From Episyrphus balteatus (lineage: Eukaryota > Arthropoda > Insecta > Diptera > Syrphidae), in assembly GCF_945859705.1 (NCBI RefSeq), contig NC_079134.1:43640402-43704401 (forward strand): a stretch of 64,000 nucleotides of DNA. Reading direction: 5' to 3'. The notes under the pieces are model-generated. The model ran no database searches and had not been told where the DNA came from. It was given only the letters and a program-made list of their open reading frames with translations. The first letter of the stretch is position 1; the number at the start of each line of letters is the position of its first letter. Made by a program: the position numbers and the translations under genes. This document shows, one piece after another, positions 29,263 to 41,453 of the stretch.

Positions 29263-29832
29263 GACTGAGTTTTATTATAAGTTCTTTTTAAAAAAGAATA
29301 TATTTTGATTGGTATTGCATTTATAACTATAGGATTAAGGAATAAAACAATTTTTATGTATTTTTCAATACAATAATATTTCTTTCTTCATTTTCCAACA
29401 TTTAAATTAAGTTAAAAACTTGGCCCAATAGTTTTGTGAGTGACTGTGTTTTTTTTTTTATTTGACAGCTGTTTTTATGTTTCAATCAGCTGTTCAAAGT
29501 CAAAGTGACAGAAGCGCGCTTTGAGGATTTCTCAACGTAACGCAACGAAACGCGTTTGGCAAAGCGTGATTGTGTTTCTGCTTTTAATTTCATATTTTGT
29601 TTTTAGAAGAAATACGCTTTTATTTGTAACAAACCTGTGTGACGCAAATTTATTTCATCCTACTTTTCGTACTTTTAGTAATAGTAGTACAGTTGAACCA
29701 TACATTTAGGTACCTCCCATGTAAGAATTTTCTTTAAAAATATAGGAAGGTAATTTTCTCCAAACCGGTCCCTGCGATTTTGATAAAAACATTCAACTGC
29801 AATCGCAATGTAAAATGTAGTATGGTCAACGT

Positions 29833-30213
29833 AAGTGATGAGAACTATCGAATAAAAACTATCAAACTATCGATAGTTGTAAAATATTCATTCATTTGAT
29901 AGTTTTAAATCATTCATTCATTTAGTTACTATTTCCCTTCCAATAGTTTTTTCATTCGATAGTTTAGTTACTATTTTCATTCGAATAGTTTTTTTATACG
30001 ATAGTTTTTTCATTCAAATAGTTTTCTTAATCGATAGTTTTTTCATTTGAATAGTTTTTTTATACTATAGTTTTAATTTGATAGTTTGTTCGATAGTTTT
30101 TATTCGATAGTTTTTATTCGAATGAATAAATGAATGAATGAACTATTCGATAGTTCAAATCATTCAGTTTCTAACTATCGATAGTTCAAATCATTCGATA
30201 GTTCCCATCACTA
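29833..30213. mobile_element. hAT-type MITE with perfect 8-bp target duplication
   Basis: GTCAACGT lies on both sides (29825-29832 and 30214-30221). The right end reads CGATAGTTCCCATCACTA and the left AAGTGATGAGAACTATCG, so the ends are inverted with a first-base change. The interior is a degenerate array of CGATAGTTTTT / GAATAGTTTTT units. Eight-base duplication and TAGTG-type ends fit hAT. Confidence 0.88.
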
Positions 30214-30221
30214 GTCAACGT

Positions 30222-30780
30222 TGATTCAATTTTGAAAAAAAAAAATAAATTTCAATGTAAAATCATTCCGGAAATTAGTTAAATAAAAGTGGTTTACGTT
30301 TATTATAACACAGTGTTGAACGGTTATTAACTAATAACTTTGTTTAAAATGACAACCTCAAAAATTTCAACAGTTTTTTTTAACAAAAGCTTTAGTTGTA
30401 TCAATTAAAAATTTAATATAGAAAAATTAATTTTTTTGGATTAAAGCCTAGTACGCTGCTGATGCGAAACGAAAAAATTTCATGTCGTTAACGAAAATGC
30501 CAACGAAAAAATATCATCGAGTATTCTGTCAAAGTCAAAATAAAAAAATTCAAAATTAATTTAAAATCAAGAAAAATCAACAGAAAGTAATTTTTAAAGC
30601 AAGAAATAAATGAATTAAAAGTGAAAAAACCGTCACTGCTCTTGGAATCAAGAAAAATACACAGGATAGTAAAAAGTAAGTGACAAATGAGTGAAAACTC
30701 TCCAATTTTTCGCTAGAGCTGCGTACTGAAAAACGAAAAGCAAAGAGAATTTTCCGTTCAGGATTTCGTTAACGAAATTT
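30222..30780. other. Intergenic A+T-rich repeat-like sequence
   Basis: No coding sequence. Two blocks with similar words (CTGATGCGAAACGAAAAA at about 30458; TACTGAAAAACGAAAAGCAA at about 30724; GTCGTTAACGAAA / TTTCGTTAACGAAAT) suggest the remains of a MITE, but I could not define its ends. Confidence 0.4.
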
Positions 30781-30784
30781 TGTA

Positions 30785-30970
30785 TGGAAAATTTCGCCTC
30801 CAGGAGAGACACTTGGGCGAATGATCGCAGCAGCAGCGAGCCAAAAAGTAGATCTCCTAATTGGTAGTGATGCTAATGCTCATCACACAGTATGGGGGAG
30901 TACTGACGTAAATGAAAGAGGTGAATCACTTTTTGATTTTATTCTAAGTACAAGTCTCCTTATTTGCAAT
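30785..30970 (+). pseudogene. R1-like LINE endonuclease fragment
   Basis: The plus strand reads MIAAAASQKVDLLIGSDANA then HHTVWGSTDVNERGESLFDF and ILSTSLLICNI. The D-A-N-A-H-H block is the catalytic core of the APE-type endonuclease of R1/I-like LINEs. It ends abruptly where the element at 30970-32852 begins, and does not resume recognisably afterwards. Confidence 0.8.
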
Positions 30971-32852
30971 ATTCTGCCATGCTAAGCAAAAAGGGCGTAT
31001 GAGCCAAAAATCAAAAAATTGAGTTTGTGGCATATTTGAAAACGTTAAGCAGCACTTTAGTTTTGGGGGAGATAAAAAAATCGCATTTCCAACTTGAAAT
31101 AGCTCAAAAACGCAAACGAAAAAGGGCGCATATCCATTTTCTATCATGATACTGTGCAAAAAGGACGTATGAACCATTTACTAAGCAAAAAAGGCACATA
31201 AGCCATAGTTCTTTGCGTATGTGTCCATTTTTATTTAGTATCTAACAACTTTGTTGGTTCATACACCTTTTTACTTAAAATCAGTAACTTTAGTTTAAAA
31301 ATTAAGAAAAATTTTCAAAAATATTAATTTCGGATTTTTTGTTTTAATTTCAATTTTTTTTTTTTGAAAATCAAAAGGGGTAAAATTTTGTTTAAATGTG
31401 TAGATTAATTCGTTTTTGAAAAATTTTGAAAATTTCTACACACTAAATATTATAAAGAAAAAAAAAACGACTTAAACAATCTTCAAAAAAAAAGGATATA
31501 AAAACCATTTAAAAAGTAGTTTTCGTTATTTCAGAAGAAACTTTGAATACTTTTTTTGGATTTAATATATGTTTGTAAAATAAACGATAAAATATAATAA
31601 TATTTATTTCGGCCGAATCTTTTTACCATCAGGTACCTATTTCAATTTTGTAAATGACCACTTGACAATTGTGTAAATTCTGTGTCATACAAATATTTTT
31701 TAGAAATGTCAAGTTGTGGTATCATTAAAAAAATTGTAATGACAATGAATTGTCAGGAGTTTTTTAAAAATTTGTCACAAATTTCGCGAAAAATTTGTTG
31801 TGGCAATCTTTTTGTTTGATAGAAAAATATACAAATATGTAACAATTTTGTCACTAGCTATGTTGTTCGCAAATGTGTCAGTCCTCAGGCAAATAAGTTT
31901 CCGCCAAGTATTGATAGTGAAGTGACAAGTTCCTTAAACCATTTGAAATACATATTTACTTCTCGAATGAAAGTGATAAGAAAGCACAAAAAAAAAGATT
32001 TAATGACAAATTTTGCGACTGTAAAAGTAAAGCAGAAAAACAAGTCATGATTTGAAGCATCCCATAAAAAAACATTTTGCCCTTGGTGGTAAAACCCAAG
32101 TATTATGTGCGTAATACCGAATTAAGTTTTCTGAAAGCAAATGTCATAAAATATGGGATCGAAATGCCTGTCGCGAAACAAATTCCCCGAGGTATCTCGT
32201 TAACCAGAAAAACATAAGCCAGATTTTACCAGAAAACTGGCTTAATATCTCGAAAACACGTCCCGTTTTGTTTGGAAAATGACTGAGATACATTAGCGAA
32301 AAAATTTAAACTATTTAGTAAAATGCTAAACCATTTTTAGTAAGTTACTTAGTATGTTTCATGTTGAATTATTACACTCGTTAACAAAATTAAACTTTTT
32401 TTTTGTTGCCGACTTCGGATTCGAGTTCAGCACACCAAAAACCTTCAGAAAAATATATTTTTGTTTTGGCAACAAAATTCTTGTAAACTAGTGTTATTTT
32501 TGATGTTTTTTTTGTTTGTTTTTTTTTTTATATTATTTTATTTTTTTGAATTATGAATTAATGTCTATTTTTGCTTATGAAATGTTATGAAACATCTTTT
32601 ATTTTATTGGATTAAGTTAAATACAAAATTATGGCAATTTTTCCGATTCTTTTCATTTATCCAAAAGAGCACATTTGCACTCTTTATGTATTTTACTTAT
32701 TAAAAAAGGGCGTAGGTTTCTCCATAATATTTTAAAATTTTTAAAAATACTTATTTTAAAGGTGCAAAAACCAGAAACAATAAAATTCAATTTAATAAAA
32801 ACCACAAAAGTGGATATGCGCCCTTTTTGCTTAGCACGGCATTGCACATCTT
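30970..32852. mobile_element. Element with CTGCC...CTAAGCAAAAAGGGCG ends
   Basis: The left end CTGCCATGCTAAGCAAAAAG and the right end CTTTTTGCTTAGCACGGCA form inverted repeats extending into GGGCGTATGAGCC / GGATATGCGCCC. The same ends bound a smaller element at 49124-49555. The interior is non-coding, with further AAGGGCG-like blocks (31155-31205) and a diverged copy of the 7-kb palindrome arm at about 32370-32500. The ends resemble Tc1-like TIRs. It interrupts the R1-like endonuclease. Confidence 0.6.
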
Positions 32853-32974
32853 ATGTGTTTTACTAAGCAAAAAGGGCGTATGTCCATTTTCTCTTAAAAT
32901 ACACAACATAGTAATAAAATCATGAATGCAATAAAATAATACACTTTTTCAAAAGAATATATCGGGTTGGGGTC

Positions 32975-33125
32975 GAAATTCTGTATGTTGCAAAATTCTG
33001 TATTCAAAATACTGTACCTATGCCAAAATACTGTTTGTCAAAATTCTGTATATGCAAAATGCTGTACGAACAAAATTCTGAAAGTCAAAATTCTGTACAT
33101 CAAAATTCTGTACAGAACTTTAAAA
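32975..33125 (+). repeat. Degenerate CAAAATTCTGTA minisatellite
   Basis: About eight to ten imperfect repeats of a 12-20 base unit built on CAAAATTCTGTAC (for example GCAAAATTCTGTATTCAAAA, GTCAAAATTCTGTACATC). Confidence 0.75.
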
Positions 33126-33589
33126 TACAGATTTATTTAAAAGAGGTTTTACTATGAATTTCTAAAAGATCAACTTAATAAAGAGTCAACCTTCTAATGC
33201 TGATTAATCTAGAAACCTTATTAGGAGCTACGGAAAAAGGAGAGAGAAGACAAAACTCTACACTTATTGAATAAACAATCTGATTTAAACCATGTTGCGT
33301 ACCTAAAACGGATTGCAAAAAAAATTAAATTTATATTGATTTTGAAAATTTTTGTAAAATGTATTTTGTATGTTTAAGAAAAGTTTGATTTGTGTTCCTA
33401 GAATTGATTTACTTTTTTACTTTAATAATTATGTTTGTATAAAACTACAACTCTATTGTCAATAATTATATTTAAAGCTAGTATTATGTGTCTTTTTTTA
33501 TCAAAGGAAATTTCTTTAAAAATACTGTATTGAAAATACTTTTTTTTCCATTTTTCTGAAAGGGTATAAAACTTGAATAACATAACAAC

Positions 33590-36081
33590 AGCTCTGATTT
33601 TGACGATTTTTTTTTTTTTCAAACGTAGGTTATTAAAAATACTTTAAAGTCTATAGATTAAAAATTGCCGATGTTGCCGTATTGTTTTTTAAAATTAAAA
33701 TTAAATTTTTTTTGAACAAAACCATTTTTTTTTGCTTAAATTTCATAAAACAAATGATAGCAAAACGTTCTCTAGGATATTTGAGGAAAAAAAGTATAAG
33801 AAGTAAGGGACAATCTTCCATGGTTTAAGCGAAAAATGGAATTTTCTCATAATCTGACTTCAATCACAAAAAAAATATTTTGAAAACAACGGCAACACCT
33901 ACAATATCTTAAAATACATTTTTAAAAAGCCAGAAGCTCATTCTTATCTCTTAAATTTAAATCCACTAAATTTAATGAAGAGCTTTTGAAAAAATGGTCC
34001 TCAAACTCCGAATTTAAAAAAAAAATTTTAAATGACATTTTTCCTAACTTTTTCTAATAAAATATGAATTTATTTTAAAAAAATTTTTGGCCATAAATAT
34101 TATCAGTTGAATTCCGAAGAGGCAAAGGTAATATACAGGGTGTCCCAAAAGTAATGGATCAAACGAAGTATGTTAATAGGGGATCTTAAGGGCTCTCAGA
34201 ATTTGGTAACTTGTTCATCCCAAATCCTTACGGTTTTCGATTTAATGCATTTCTTGTGAAATTTCGAAAAATCTCGACTTTGCAACAGTATTTTGCTTCC
34301 TGTTGCCATAATTGATCTTTGTTTTTTACAATTCTTTTACTAAAACATTGACAAATAATTAGGAACAATTAATTAATCAAAATATTTTTTATTCCATAAG
34401 GCATTTCGATGCAAATTAACTAACAGTTTCAAGTTTTTTAAAAAATCAATTTTTTACTTTTTTTTGAGAGCAACACCGCAAAACAAATTTCTATGGTGTG
34501 AGAATGGTTTATTATTTTAAAAAGTTGCCCTGTTATTGTAGTTTTCAAAAATGTATAAAAGTTTCCAAAGTTGCAGTTAGATCGCAAAATATTACAATTT
34601 GAATTCAACAAAACAGGGGTTTTCAGAGCAAAAAACAACCAAAACAAACACATTTTCTCGAACTGTTATTTGTTTATTTTTCTTTGAACAAAAGCCTCTA
34701 TTTTCGTTTGTATTTTTGCTTTGAAAAACCCTGTTTTGTTGAATTCAAATTGTAATATTTTGCGATCTAACTGCAACTTTGGAAACTTTTATACATTTTG
34801 GAAAACTACAATAACAGGGCAACTTTTTAAAATAATAAACCATTCTCACACCATAGACATTTTTTTTGCGGTGTTGCTCTCAAATAAAAGTAAAAAATTG
34901 ATTTTTTATAAAACTTGAAACTGTTAGTTAATTTGCATTGAAATGGCTTATGGAATAAAAAATATTTTGATTAATTAATTGTTAATAATTATTTGTCAAT
35001 GTTTTAGTAAAAGAATTGTAAAAAACAAAAATCAATAATGGCAGCAGGAAGCAAAATACTGTTGCAAAGTCGAGATTTTTCGAAATTTCACAAGAATTGC
35101 ATTAAATCGAAAACCGTAAGGATTTGGGATGAACAAGTTACCAAATTCTGAGAGCCCTTAAGATCCCCTATTAGCATACTTCGTTTGATCCATTACTTTT
35201 GGGACACCCTGTATATTACAGTTAAAAAAAAAATTAAAAATTACTTCAATTTCAATGGGTTTTTTTGATAAAAACTGAATTTTTGCATTGAAATAATTGA
35301 TTTTCTCAAAGACTTTGGTAAATAAGAACTTTAAATTTTTTGCTATTTAGCTTTCAACAGTAAGGGTTATTAAATTAATAAAAAATAATTTTATATTTAG
35401 AAGTTGAACTTAAAAAAAAAAATAAGTTAAATTTTTTTCCAAAACTTCTATTCAAAAAAGTTCTTCGAAAATGAAATACTTTTTAATTTTTTTCATAAAC
35501 CGCAATACATATTGACATTTCCTTTTATAATTTAAAATCATAATAAATGTGGCCAAAAAAAAATTGAAAAAAAATGCATTTTATATTACGAAAAAGTTTT
35601 AAAAACCACATGTTAAAATGTTTTCAATAATTTTTTTTTTTCAAAAATCTGAGTTGAGTTATCATTCTTTCAAAAGTCCTTAATTCAATTAACTTAGTTT
35701 TAATTTTACAAATACGACTAAGCTTCTAGCTTTTTAAAAATGTACATTTAAAAATTGTAGGTGTTGCCGTTGTGTTCAAATATTTTTTTTTGTGTTTGAA
35801 GTCAATTAATAAGAAAATTGCATCTATCGCTTGAACGATGAAAGATTGTCCCTCACTCCCATATATTTTTTTTCCTTGAATTTCCTAGACAATCTTTTGG
35901 CATCAATTAATTTATGAAATTTAAGAAAAATTTTTGAAAAAAATTTGTTTTTGTTCACAAAAATCTTCAATTAAATTTAAAAAATCAAAACGGCAACACC
36001 GGCAATTTTTAATCTATAGACTTTAAAGCATTTTTAATTACTGACGTTTGAAAAAAAAAACCATCAAAATCTAAGCTGTTC
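33590..36081. mobile_element. Outer fold-back of the CGGCAACAC family
   Basis: The left arm (CTATAGATTAAAAATTGCCG, GTTGCCGTATTG, GGGACAATCTTCC, CAACGGCAACACCTACAATA) recurs inverted on the right (TGTAGGTGTTGCCGTTG at about 35756, AAAGATTGTCCC, ACGGCAACACCGGCAATTTT, AATCTATAGACTTTAAAG). Arms run about 33590-34130 and 35215-36081. The centre is occupied by another palindrome at 34136-35211. Confidence 0.75.
34136..35211. mobile_element. CAGGGTGTCCC palindromic element with TA flanks
   Basis: Ends CAGGGTGTCCCAAAAGTAAT and its inverse, each bordered by TA (34134-34135 and 35212-35213). The arms, about 500 bases each, are nearly identical in inverted orientation, so the open frames at 34438-34653 (minus) and 34721-34918 (plus) are mirror copies and not genes. 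It is nested at the centre of the fold-back at 33590-36081. Confidence 0.85.
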
Positions 36082-37261
36082 GGCCGGGTTCCCTAATATT
36101 GCCAATTTTTGAGCTTTAGTTACTCCACTATACCTAGATGTAGGAAAACTTAAAACTGTAAGGGAAATTCATAATATTTCGAACGTGTGACCAAGTTATA
36201 GCATTCAAATGAAACTTTATTAGATAGCTCTTCTGGGACATCAGAAGAAAAACGAGAATTTGACTTTCCTACATGTAATATGTCAAATTTAGGTAAATTT
36301 GCGTCGTGTGTTTCGTCGTCGTCGGCTGTATCAAAAATACTCCGCGAAAAAATCCAAACTTTATTATCTCTTTGAAAGAAAAGTTCTCATGATTTTCTTG
36401 TTTTTTTTTTCCATAACATAGAATAAATGCCGAATAATATGGAAATGGCGGCGAGCAATTTCTAGTGTGACTCCGGTGTAAGTTCCAAATTCGTTGAAGT
36501 TGGTATGCCCGATTTTATTAATTTGAAAACTGCCATATAATTTCAATTTCTATTTTCAAAGTAGGCGCAAGGTATGTACAGAGTACAGCACATGTCGATG
36601 CGAGCATAGTTACTTCAGTCAACTAGGTCTGAGAAAAAAATTGTAAATGAAAAACAATAATCTTTCTTTTTTTTTATGTCGTTTTATAAAAAACTTTGTT
36701 TTAGTTTTTATCTGCGGCCCATACAAATTTTGATCTCGCTGTTTTGGCCCCTCGTAACCATTGAGCTTGACATGCCTGATTGTAGAGTATTGAGCTTTAT
36801 TCAAGCTCCGAAACAAAATCCTCTCGCAAATACATTTGATCCAAGATTTTGGATAGAATTTTATATACCTATTAGCTAAAATTTAGCATAATATTTTGAG
36901 CGCTTGACTTTTTTTTTTTTTTGATTATTTTGGAAGTAAGTTTTTTTTTTTTAATTCTGTGACTTTTTTGTGAAGAAGCACTTAAATAACTCAAATATAA
37001 GCCAAAAATAAAATTCCGAAAAAAATTATTTTGGGATTTTTTAAAAAAAATTTGAAATTTTTTTTTTGAAAAATAAATTTTTCGAAAACGGGACATTATA
37101 TTTTTTTGAAAATTTGTTTTTTAGATGTTGATTTGTAATTTCTACAAAATGGCATACCAATTTTATTTTATTTATTTTTTTCCAAAAAATTATTTATAAA
37201 AAATTAGTTCTATAAAAAACGGCTCTAACGATATTGAAATTTTTTTTTATTAAAATGCATC
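36082..37261. other. Intergenic A+T-rich DNA, no gene recognised
   Basis: Open frames here (36364-36546, 36619-36816, 36676-36879, 36872-37096) have low-complexity composition and no motif. T/A runs dominate 36905-37250. Confidence 0.45.
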
Positions 37262-37265
37262 TTAA

Positions 37266-37610
37266 CCCTCTGTCGGCACACGGGTGCGAATTTGGCAGGA
37301 CAAAAATTAAAAGTGGTCACAAAGAAGTGTCTTTATAAGGGTGAAAATAAATTTTTTTGAATTGTGAATACAATAGCTGTGTTTTATTTTCCTCGTGATC
37401 CAGATCAGATCATTGATTTATTTGCGAAACAATAACAAAACAAAATCCTGCTTTTGTTGTAAAGCTAATAAAAACAATGATCAAATTCCTCGGAATATTC
37501 TACATCAATTTCATATATGATTCTCTATAAAATAGTGAGACCGAAAAAAGTTCTAAAGACATGAAAAAGTATAAACAAAATTCGCAAAAAAGAGGTGTGA
37601 TTACAGAGGG
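37266..37610. mobile_element. TTAA-specific (piggyBac-like) MITE
   Basis: CCCTCTGT at the left and ACAGAGGG at the right are each bordered by TTAA (37262-37265 and 37611-37614). TTAA duplications with CCC...GGG ends are the hallmark of piggyBac-type transposition. It is 345 bases and non-coding. Confidence 0.8.
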
Positions 37611-37993
37611 TTAATATATCAATCAAAACTGCATACTTGTTTAGGACGGTAATTTGATTTCAGATTTTGTTGTATTTTTTTCAATCAAAATTTTTTGATG
37701 AGGTCCTTGTCTACGTTAAACAACGTTTTCAAAAAGGTATAGATCATTTTTCTAGGACCAGGGGTTTAGTCAGGGCATGCATGGCTTTGTTGGATTTTAT
37801 TTTATTTTTCATGCTTTTAATATGCTTGTTTAAATAAAACATAAAACATACATAGGATAAACATACCTTTTCAACAATGTATAAAACATGTAACTCGGTT
37901 AAACCACCTAGAATTTATAAGCTGTCAAAGTTCAAAAATTCCATTTTTTCGTCATTTACCCAACTTGGACATCAAATTAAAGTATATATTTTA

Positions 37994-40649
37994 GACTGAT
38001 TCAAAAAAAAAATTTTTTTTTTTGTTCAAAGCATTGTTGAAAATATTGTTGGAAATGACGAAAAAAAAATACTGTAAAAGTTTCAGCCCTTACTGTTAAC
38101 ATTTAGTACCGCCGCATCGCAAATTTCTATTTCCCATACCATTTGTATGGGAAAGATTGTGTAGGTATTTGTGTTTAGAATTTTTTATCTTTTCAAAAAA
38201 GCTAGATTTAATCATTTTGTTGTATAAAATTGAACGCAAAATTGCATTTATAAAATTAAAAAAAAAAAAACGGACGCGAAAAATTAATTAAAGTAATTTT
38301 TAGTTGAAAAAATGAATAATTCGAATTTATTGAAGAAATCTAATATGATAGTATTAGAGTTTGAGAGTTATATAAAAGGATCTGTGAAACCAAAACACAA
38401 CATAGAATACAAATATTCGAAAAGTTTGCCAAATTTTTTGATAATACCTAAAAATTTCGTCAAAAAATCGTAAAAAAATGAGAAAAAATTACTTTTTGTA
38501 TTTTAAAGTTGAATAACTACGAAACGCGGGAGTAAACCAAAAAAATTAATAAGAGCTTTTTTGTAGAGCGCACACAGGTAAATTTTCCCAAAAACATGGC
38601 CAAAATTATTTTTTGTGTTTATTCAATTTATTATTGCATGATTATATCAAAATAAGATAATTTCCATAAAATTCACCATTTTTAAGTAAATTTACACGAA
38701 AATTCACAAAAAAGAAGCAAAAAATGAAAAAAGTCGTTTTTTTTTACTTTACGCCATAGGGTTTCTTTCATTTGACATTTAATAATACAATATTTATACA
38801 TTCAATAGATTGAAAAAAACAGTTGAACAGTCGTTATTATAAATAAATAAATAATGCAGGCATAGATAACAACTATATACATAAATAAACATGAGTGTGA
38901 GTTTGTGTGTGTGTATATCATTCAATGACTTGTGAGTTGTGAGTTGTGAAACTGTAACTATAAGTCTGCTTGCTCGATCTCTGGTTCTATTAGAAACTGA
39001 AGTATTTCAGAGGGAAACGCATTTTTTGTTTTAGGATTTAGTTTTCTCAAACCACTTATTAATGGGTCAGAAGAGACCAAGAGATTATAAAACACATCTT
39101 CCATATTTTGCTGCCTCGAAAATTTTCTTGGGAAACTTTCTCGAAACGCTTTATATCTTTGTTTCGTGATTCTTGGGCTTCTTCGCCGAGCTGTCCAATG
39201 AATGAATAAATTTTATTGAGGCTTAAGTTTGGATACATATGGTTATTATGAAACTAAGTTAATTTTCCTTCAACAACTATTGAAAGTGCTTCTTCTGCTG
39301 TATATGGAATAATTTTCTGGTCAATTTTTTTCAAAGCTTTTGATATTTTTCAGCACGTGAAGGAGTTGAAAATATTAATTTTTCATTACATTTGATGAAC
39401 GAGTTTCCCTTTTTCTCACAGTTGCATGGCGCAGCATAGCTTAATTCTTCGGCATTATAGTTAGAACGTAAATCTTCTGTTTTACGTCTCTTTGACCGTT
39501 CGCTTAGGTCTGAAAAATCCATTTGAGGCCGTCCAACAAAGCCATGGGCTCAGCATGGAAACGATATTTCATATTGCAACCAATTTATATTTTGTTTTAA
39601 GAAGGTGTTGTTATTTCTGGAGGCACTCAGCCATCTTATTCTATGTTCATATATGCAAAATCAAAAATTTTTCTCTATTTGCTCCGAAATTTCAATATTT
39701 CAACCTTTGGTACCAAAAAAATAAATTTTTACTGTAATGTCACGTGACGAACAGCTTTTTAAAAATTCAGAAAGCTTATTTCTTGAAAGAAAAATGAAAG
39801 TTAATTACGATCCTGTGTCAAAAAAGAAAAATCTAATTAAAAAAAAAAAAAAAAAAATCACCGTCCCCAACACCTTTTGAAGCCAATATTATAAAAAGTC
39901 GCAAAAAACCGCAATGTTTTAGGATTGTTTCCCATAAAGGAAACATTTAACTATTTTTCAACACTATTTTCAGTACAGAAAAACGCAAATCAACTTAACT
40001 TCTTCATTATCAAAGAAAAAAAATTTGTTTGTTTTTACTGCTCAAACACATTATATTAAAAAGCTTTAAAATTTACTTTAGACTTAAAATTTTGGATTAT
40101 CTTTGTCATTATCTTTTTTTAACATACCACTAGCAACAGAATCCATGTTAATTATTTTAAAAATCGCCAAAAAAAATTAAATAAAAAATAAAGCAAACTA
40201 CTTCTTATAAGAAACCAACCTTGCTACTGCACTCGTTAATTAAAATGTTCTACTTTGAAAGCATCTACTGATTAAACAGTTACAATTTGCATCGCATGAT
40301 CAATCAGGTTCTAAGCTTATGTTATTTGTAAACAACATGGCATTAAAAAAAAACAACAAATCGCAAATTTTTTTTTTGTAGTTTTGGCCATGAATTTGGG
40401 AAAATTTACCTGTGTGGAGCGGACAATTTTATAAAAGAAAATGATTTTGTCAAGCCTTTTGGATGAACCATTCAAAAGATAAAAACACAAATACACTATC
40501 TTTCCCATACAAATCGTGTGGGAAATAGAAATCTGCGATGCGGCGGTAATAAATGTTAACATGAAACTTTTACAGTATTTTTTTTTGTCATTTCCAACAA
40601 TATTTTTAACAATGCTTTGAACAAAAAAAAATTTTTTTTTGAATCAGTC
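37994..40649. mobile_element. 2.7 kb fold-back DNA transposon with GACTGATTC ends
   Basis: Ends GACTGATTCAAAAAAAAAAT (left) and the inverse GAATCAGTC (right) are bordered by TA (37992-37993, 40650-40651). Long inverted arms follow (GAAATTTGCGATGCGGCGGT-type block, CAATCTTTCCCATACAAAT, and further in GGCCATGAATTTGGGAAAAT against ATTTTCCCAAAAACATGGCC). The loop carries a degenerate minus-strand coding remnant at 38950-39525. Partial copies lie at 11765-11955. TA flanks suggest Tc1/mariner/IS630-like transposition. Confidence 0.8.
38950..39525 (-). pseudogene. Degenerate coding remnant inside the GACTGATTC element
   Basis: The minus strand has MDFSDLSERSKRRKTEDLRS then YNAEELSYAA (39522 down), followed after lesions by IIPYTAEEALSIVVEGKLT. 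A second frame has DIKRFREHFSRKFSRQQNME then DVFYNLLVSSDPLISGLRK and AFPSEILQFL ending at a stop. The 'LSxRSKRRKTEDLR...EELxYA' start recalls uncharacterised transposon-associated proteins in insects; the second resembles the C-terminal part of MADF/BESS-type proteins. Both comparisons are from memory. I infer a decayed gene carried by the element. Confidence 0.45.
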
Positions 40650-40686
40650 TAATATATTTGCACAACAACATGCTGTTTTAAAAATA

Positions 40687-41148
40687 CACTGCCGCTCATC
40701 TGAATAGGTTCACATTTTAGTTCATTTTACATTTGGCCTGTCTTGGTATTTAATGCAATGGCACATCTTTTTTATGTATGTAATGAGAGAACATCTTTAT
40801 GCGCTTAGTTTAGGAGAAAAAAAATTGTCTTGGGGCCTACCGTTCTTCTCACACGGTAGCTAGACCAAATCTAGTCATAAAATCAAGCATATTTTTTGGC
40901 TCATCTGAATAGGTTCTAAAGCAAAAATGTTAATAAATAATGAGTTGCATGGGTCTGTTGGACTCAAAATTGTGTCTGTCAATAAATCTGATTGTGTATA
41001 ACCTGTAAGGATGAAAACGGGTCGTGAAAAATCATAAGGCGCGGAAAAAATGTTTAAAATAAAAGAAGCCTCTGAATTAGACCGAAACCAACGATGCATT
41101 GGGACAAAAACAAACACAAGTTAAAATTGAGTAAGCAGTTATTGTCAA
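40687..41148. mobile_element. Single arm of the CACTGCCGCTC Tc1-like element
   Basis: It begins CACTGCCGCTCATCTGAATA after TA and matches the left arm of the complete element at 41454-42940 almost base for base for about 460 bases, up to AAGCAGTTATT, then turns into unrelated sequence. It is oriented like the left arm, 767 bases upstream of it. Confidence 0.8.
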
Positions 41149-41453
41149 AGTGTCAAGACACTTTTTATATATGATAATAATCTGGTCTACAATTCTCGCA
41201 TTGAAAATTTTTTGATAAGACTTACCGTTTTTATGACCTTTGACCCCAAGCAAATTTTTTTCCGGGTCTCGGATTGATGAGGACTTTTTAGATTTAATTT
41301 ATGATGGTGTTTCCAACAATTCTACCAACTTTCAGCTTGCTGGAAATTTATGTTACCTCACCCCCTTATTTTAGTTTAATTTGACCGGACTATAAGGGCT
41401 ATTGAATGAATAAAAATAAAAAAAATCTTCGAAAACGAAATACATAGTGAATA

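Noticed and set aside
29521..29709. Open frame with a hydrophobic stretch
   Set aside because: It begins at TTG, has no upstream gene signals and no recognisable similarity.
34438..34918. Two open frames encoding almost the same peptide on opposite strands
   Set aside because: They are the two arms of the palindrome at 34136-35211 read in mirror image; no gene.
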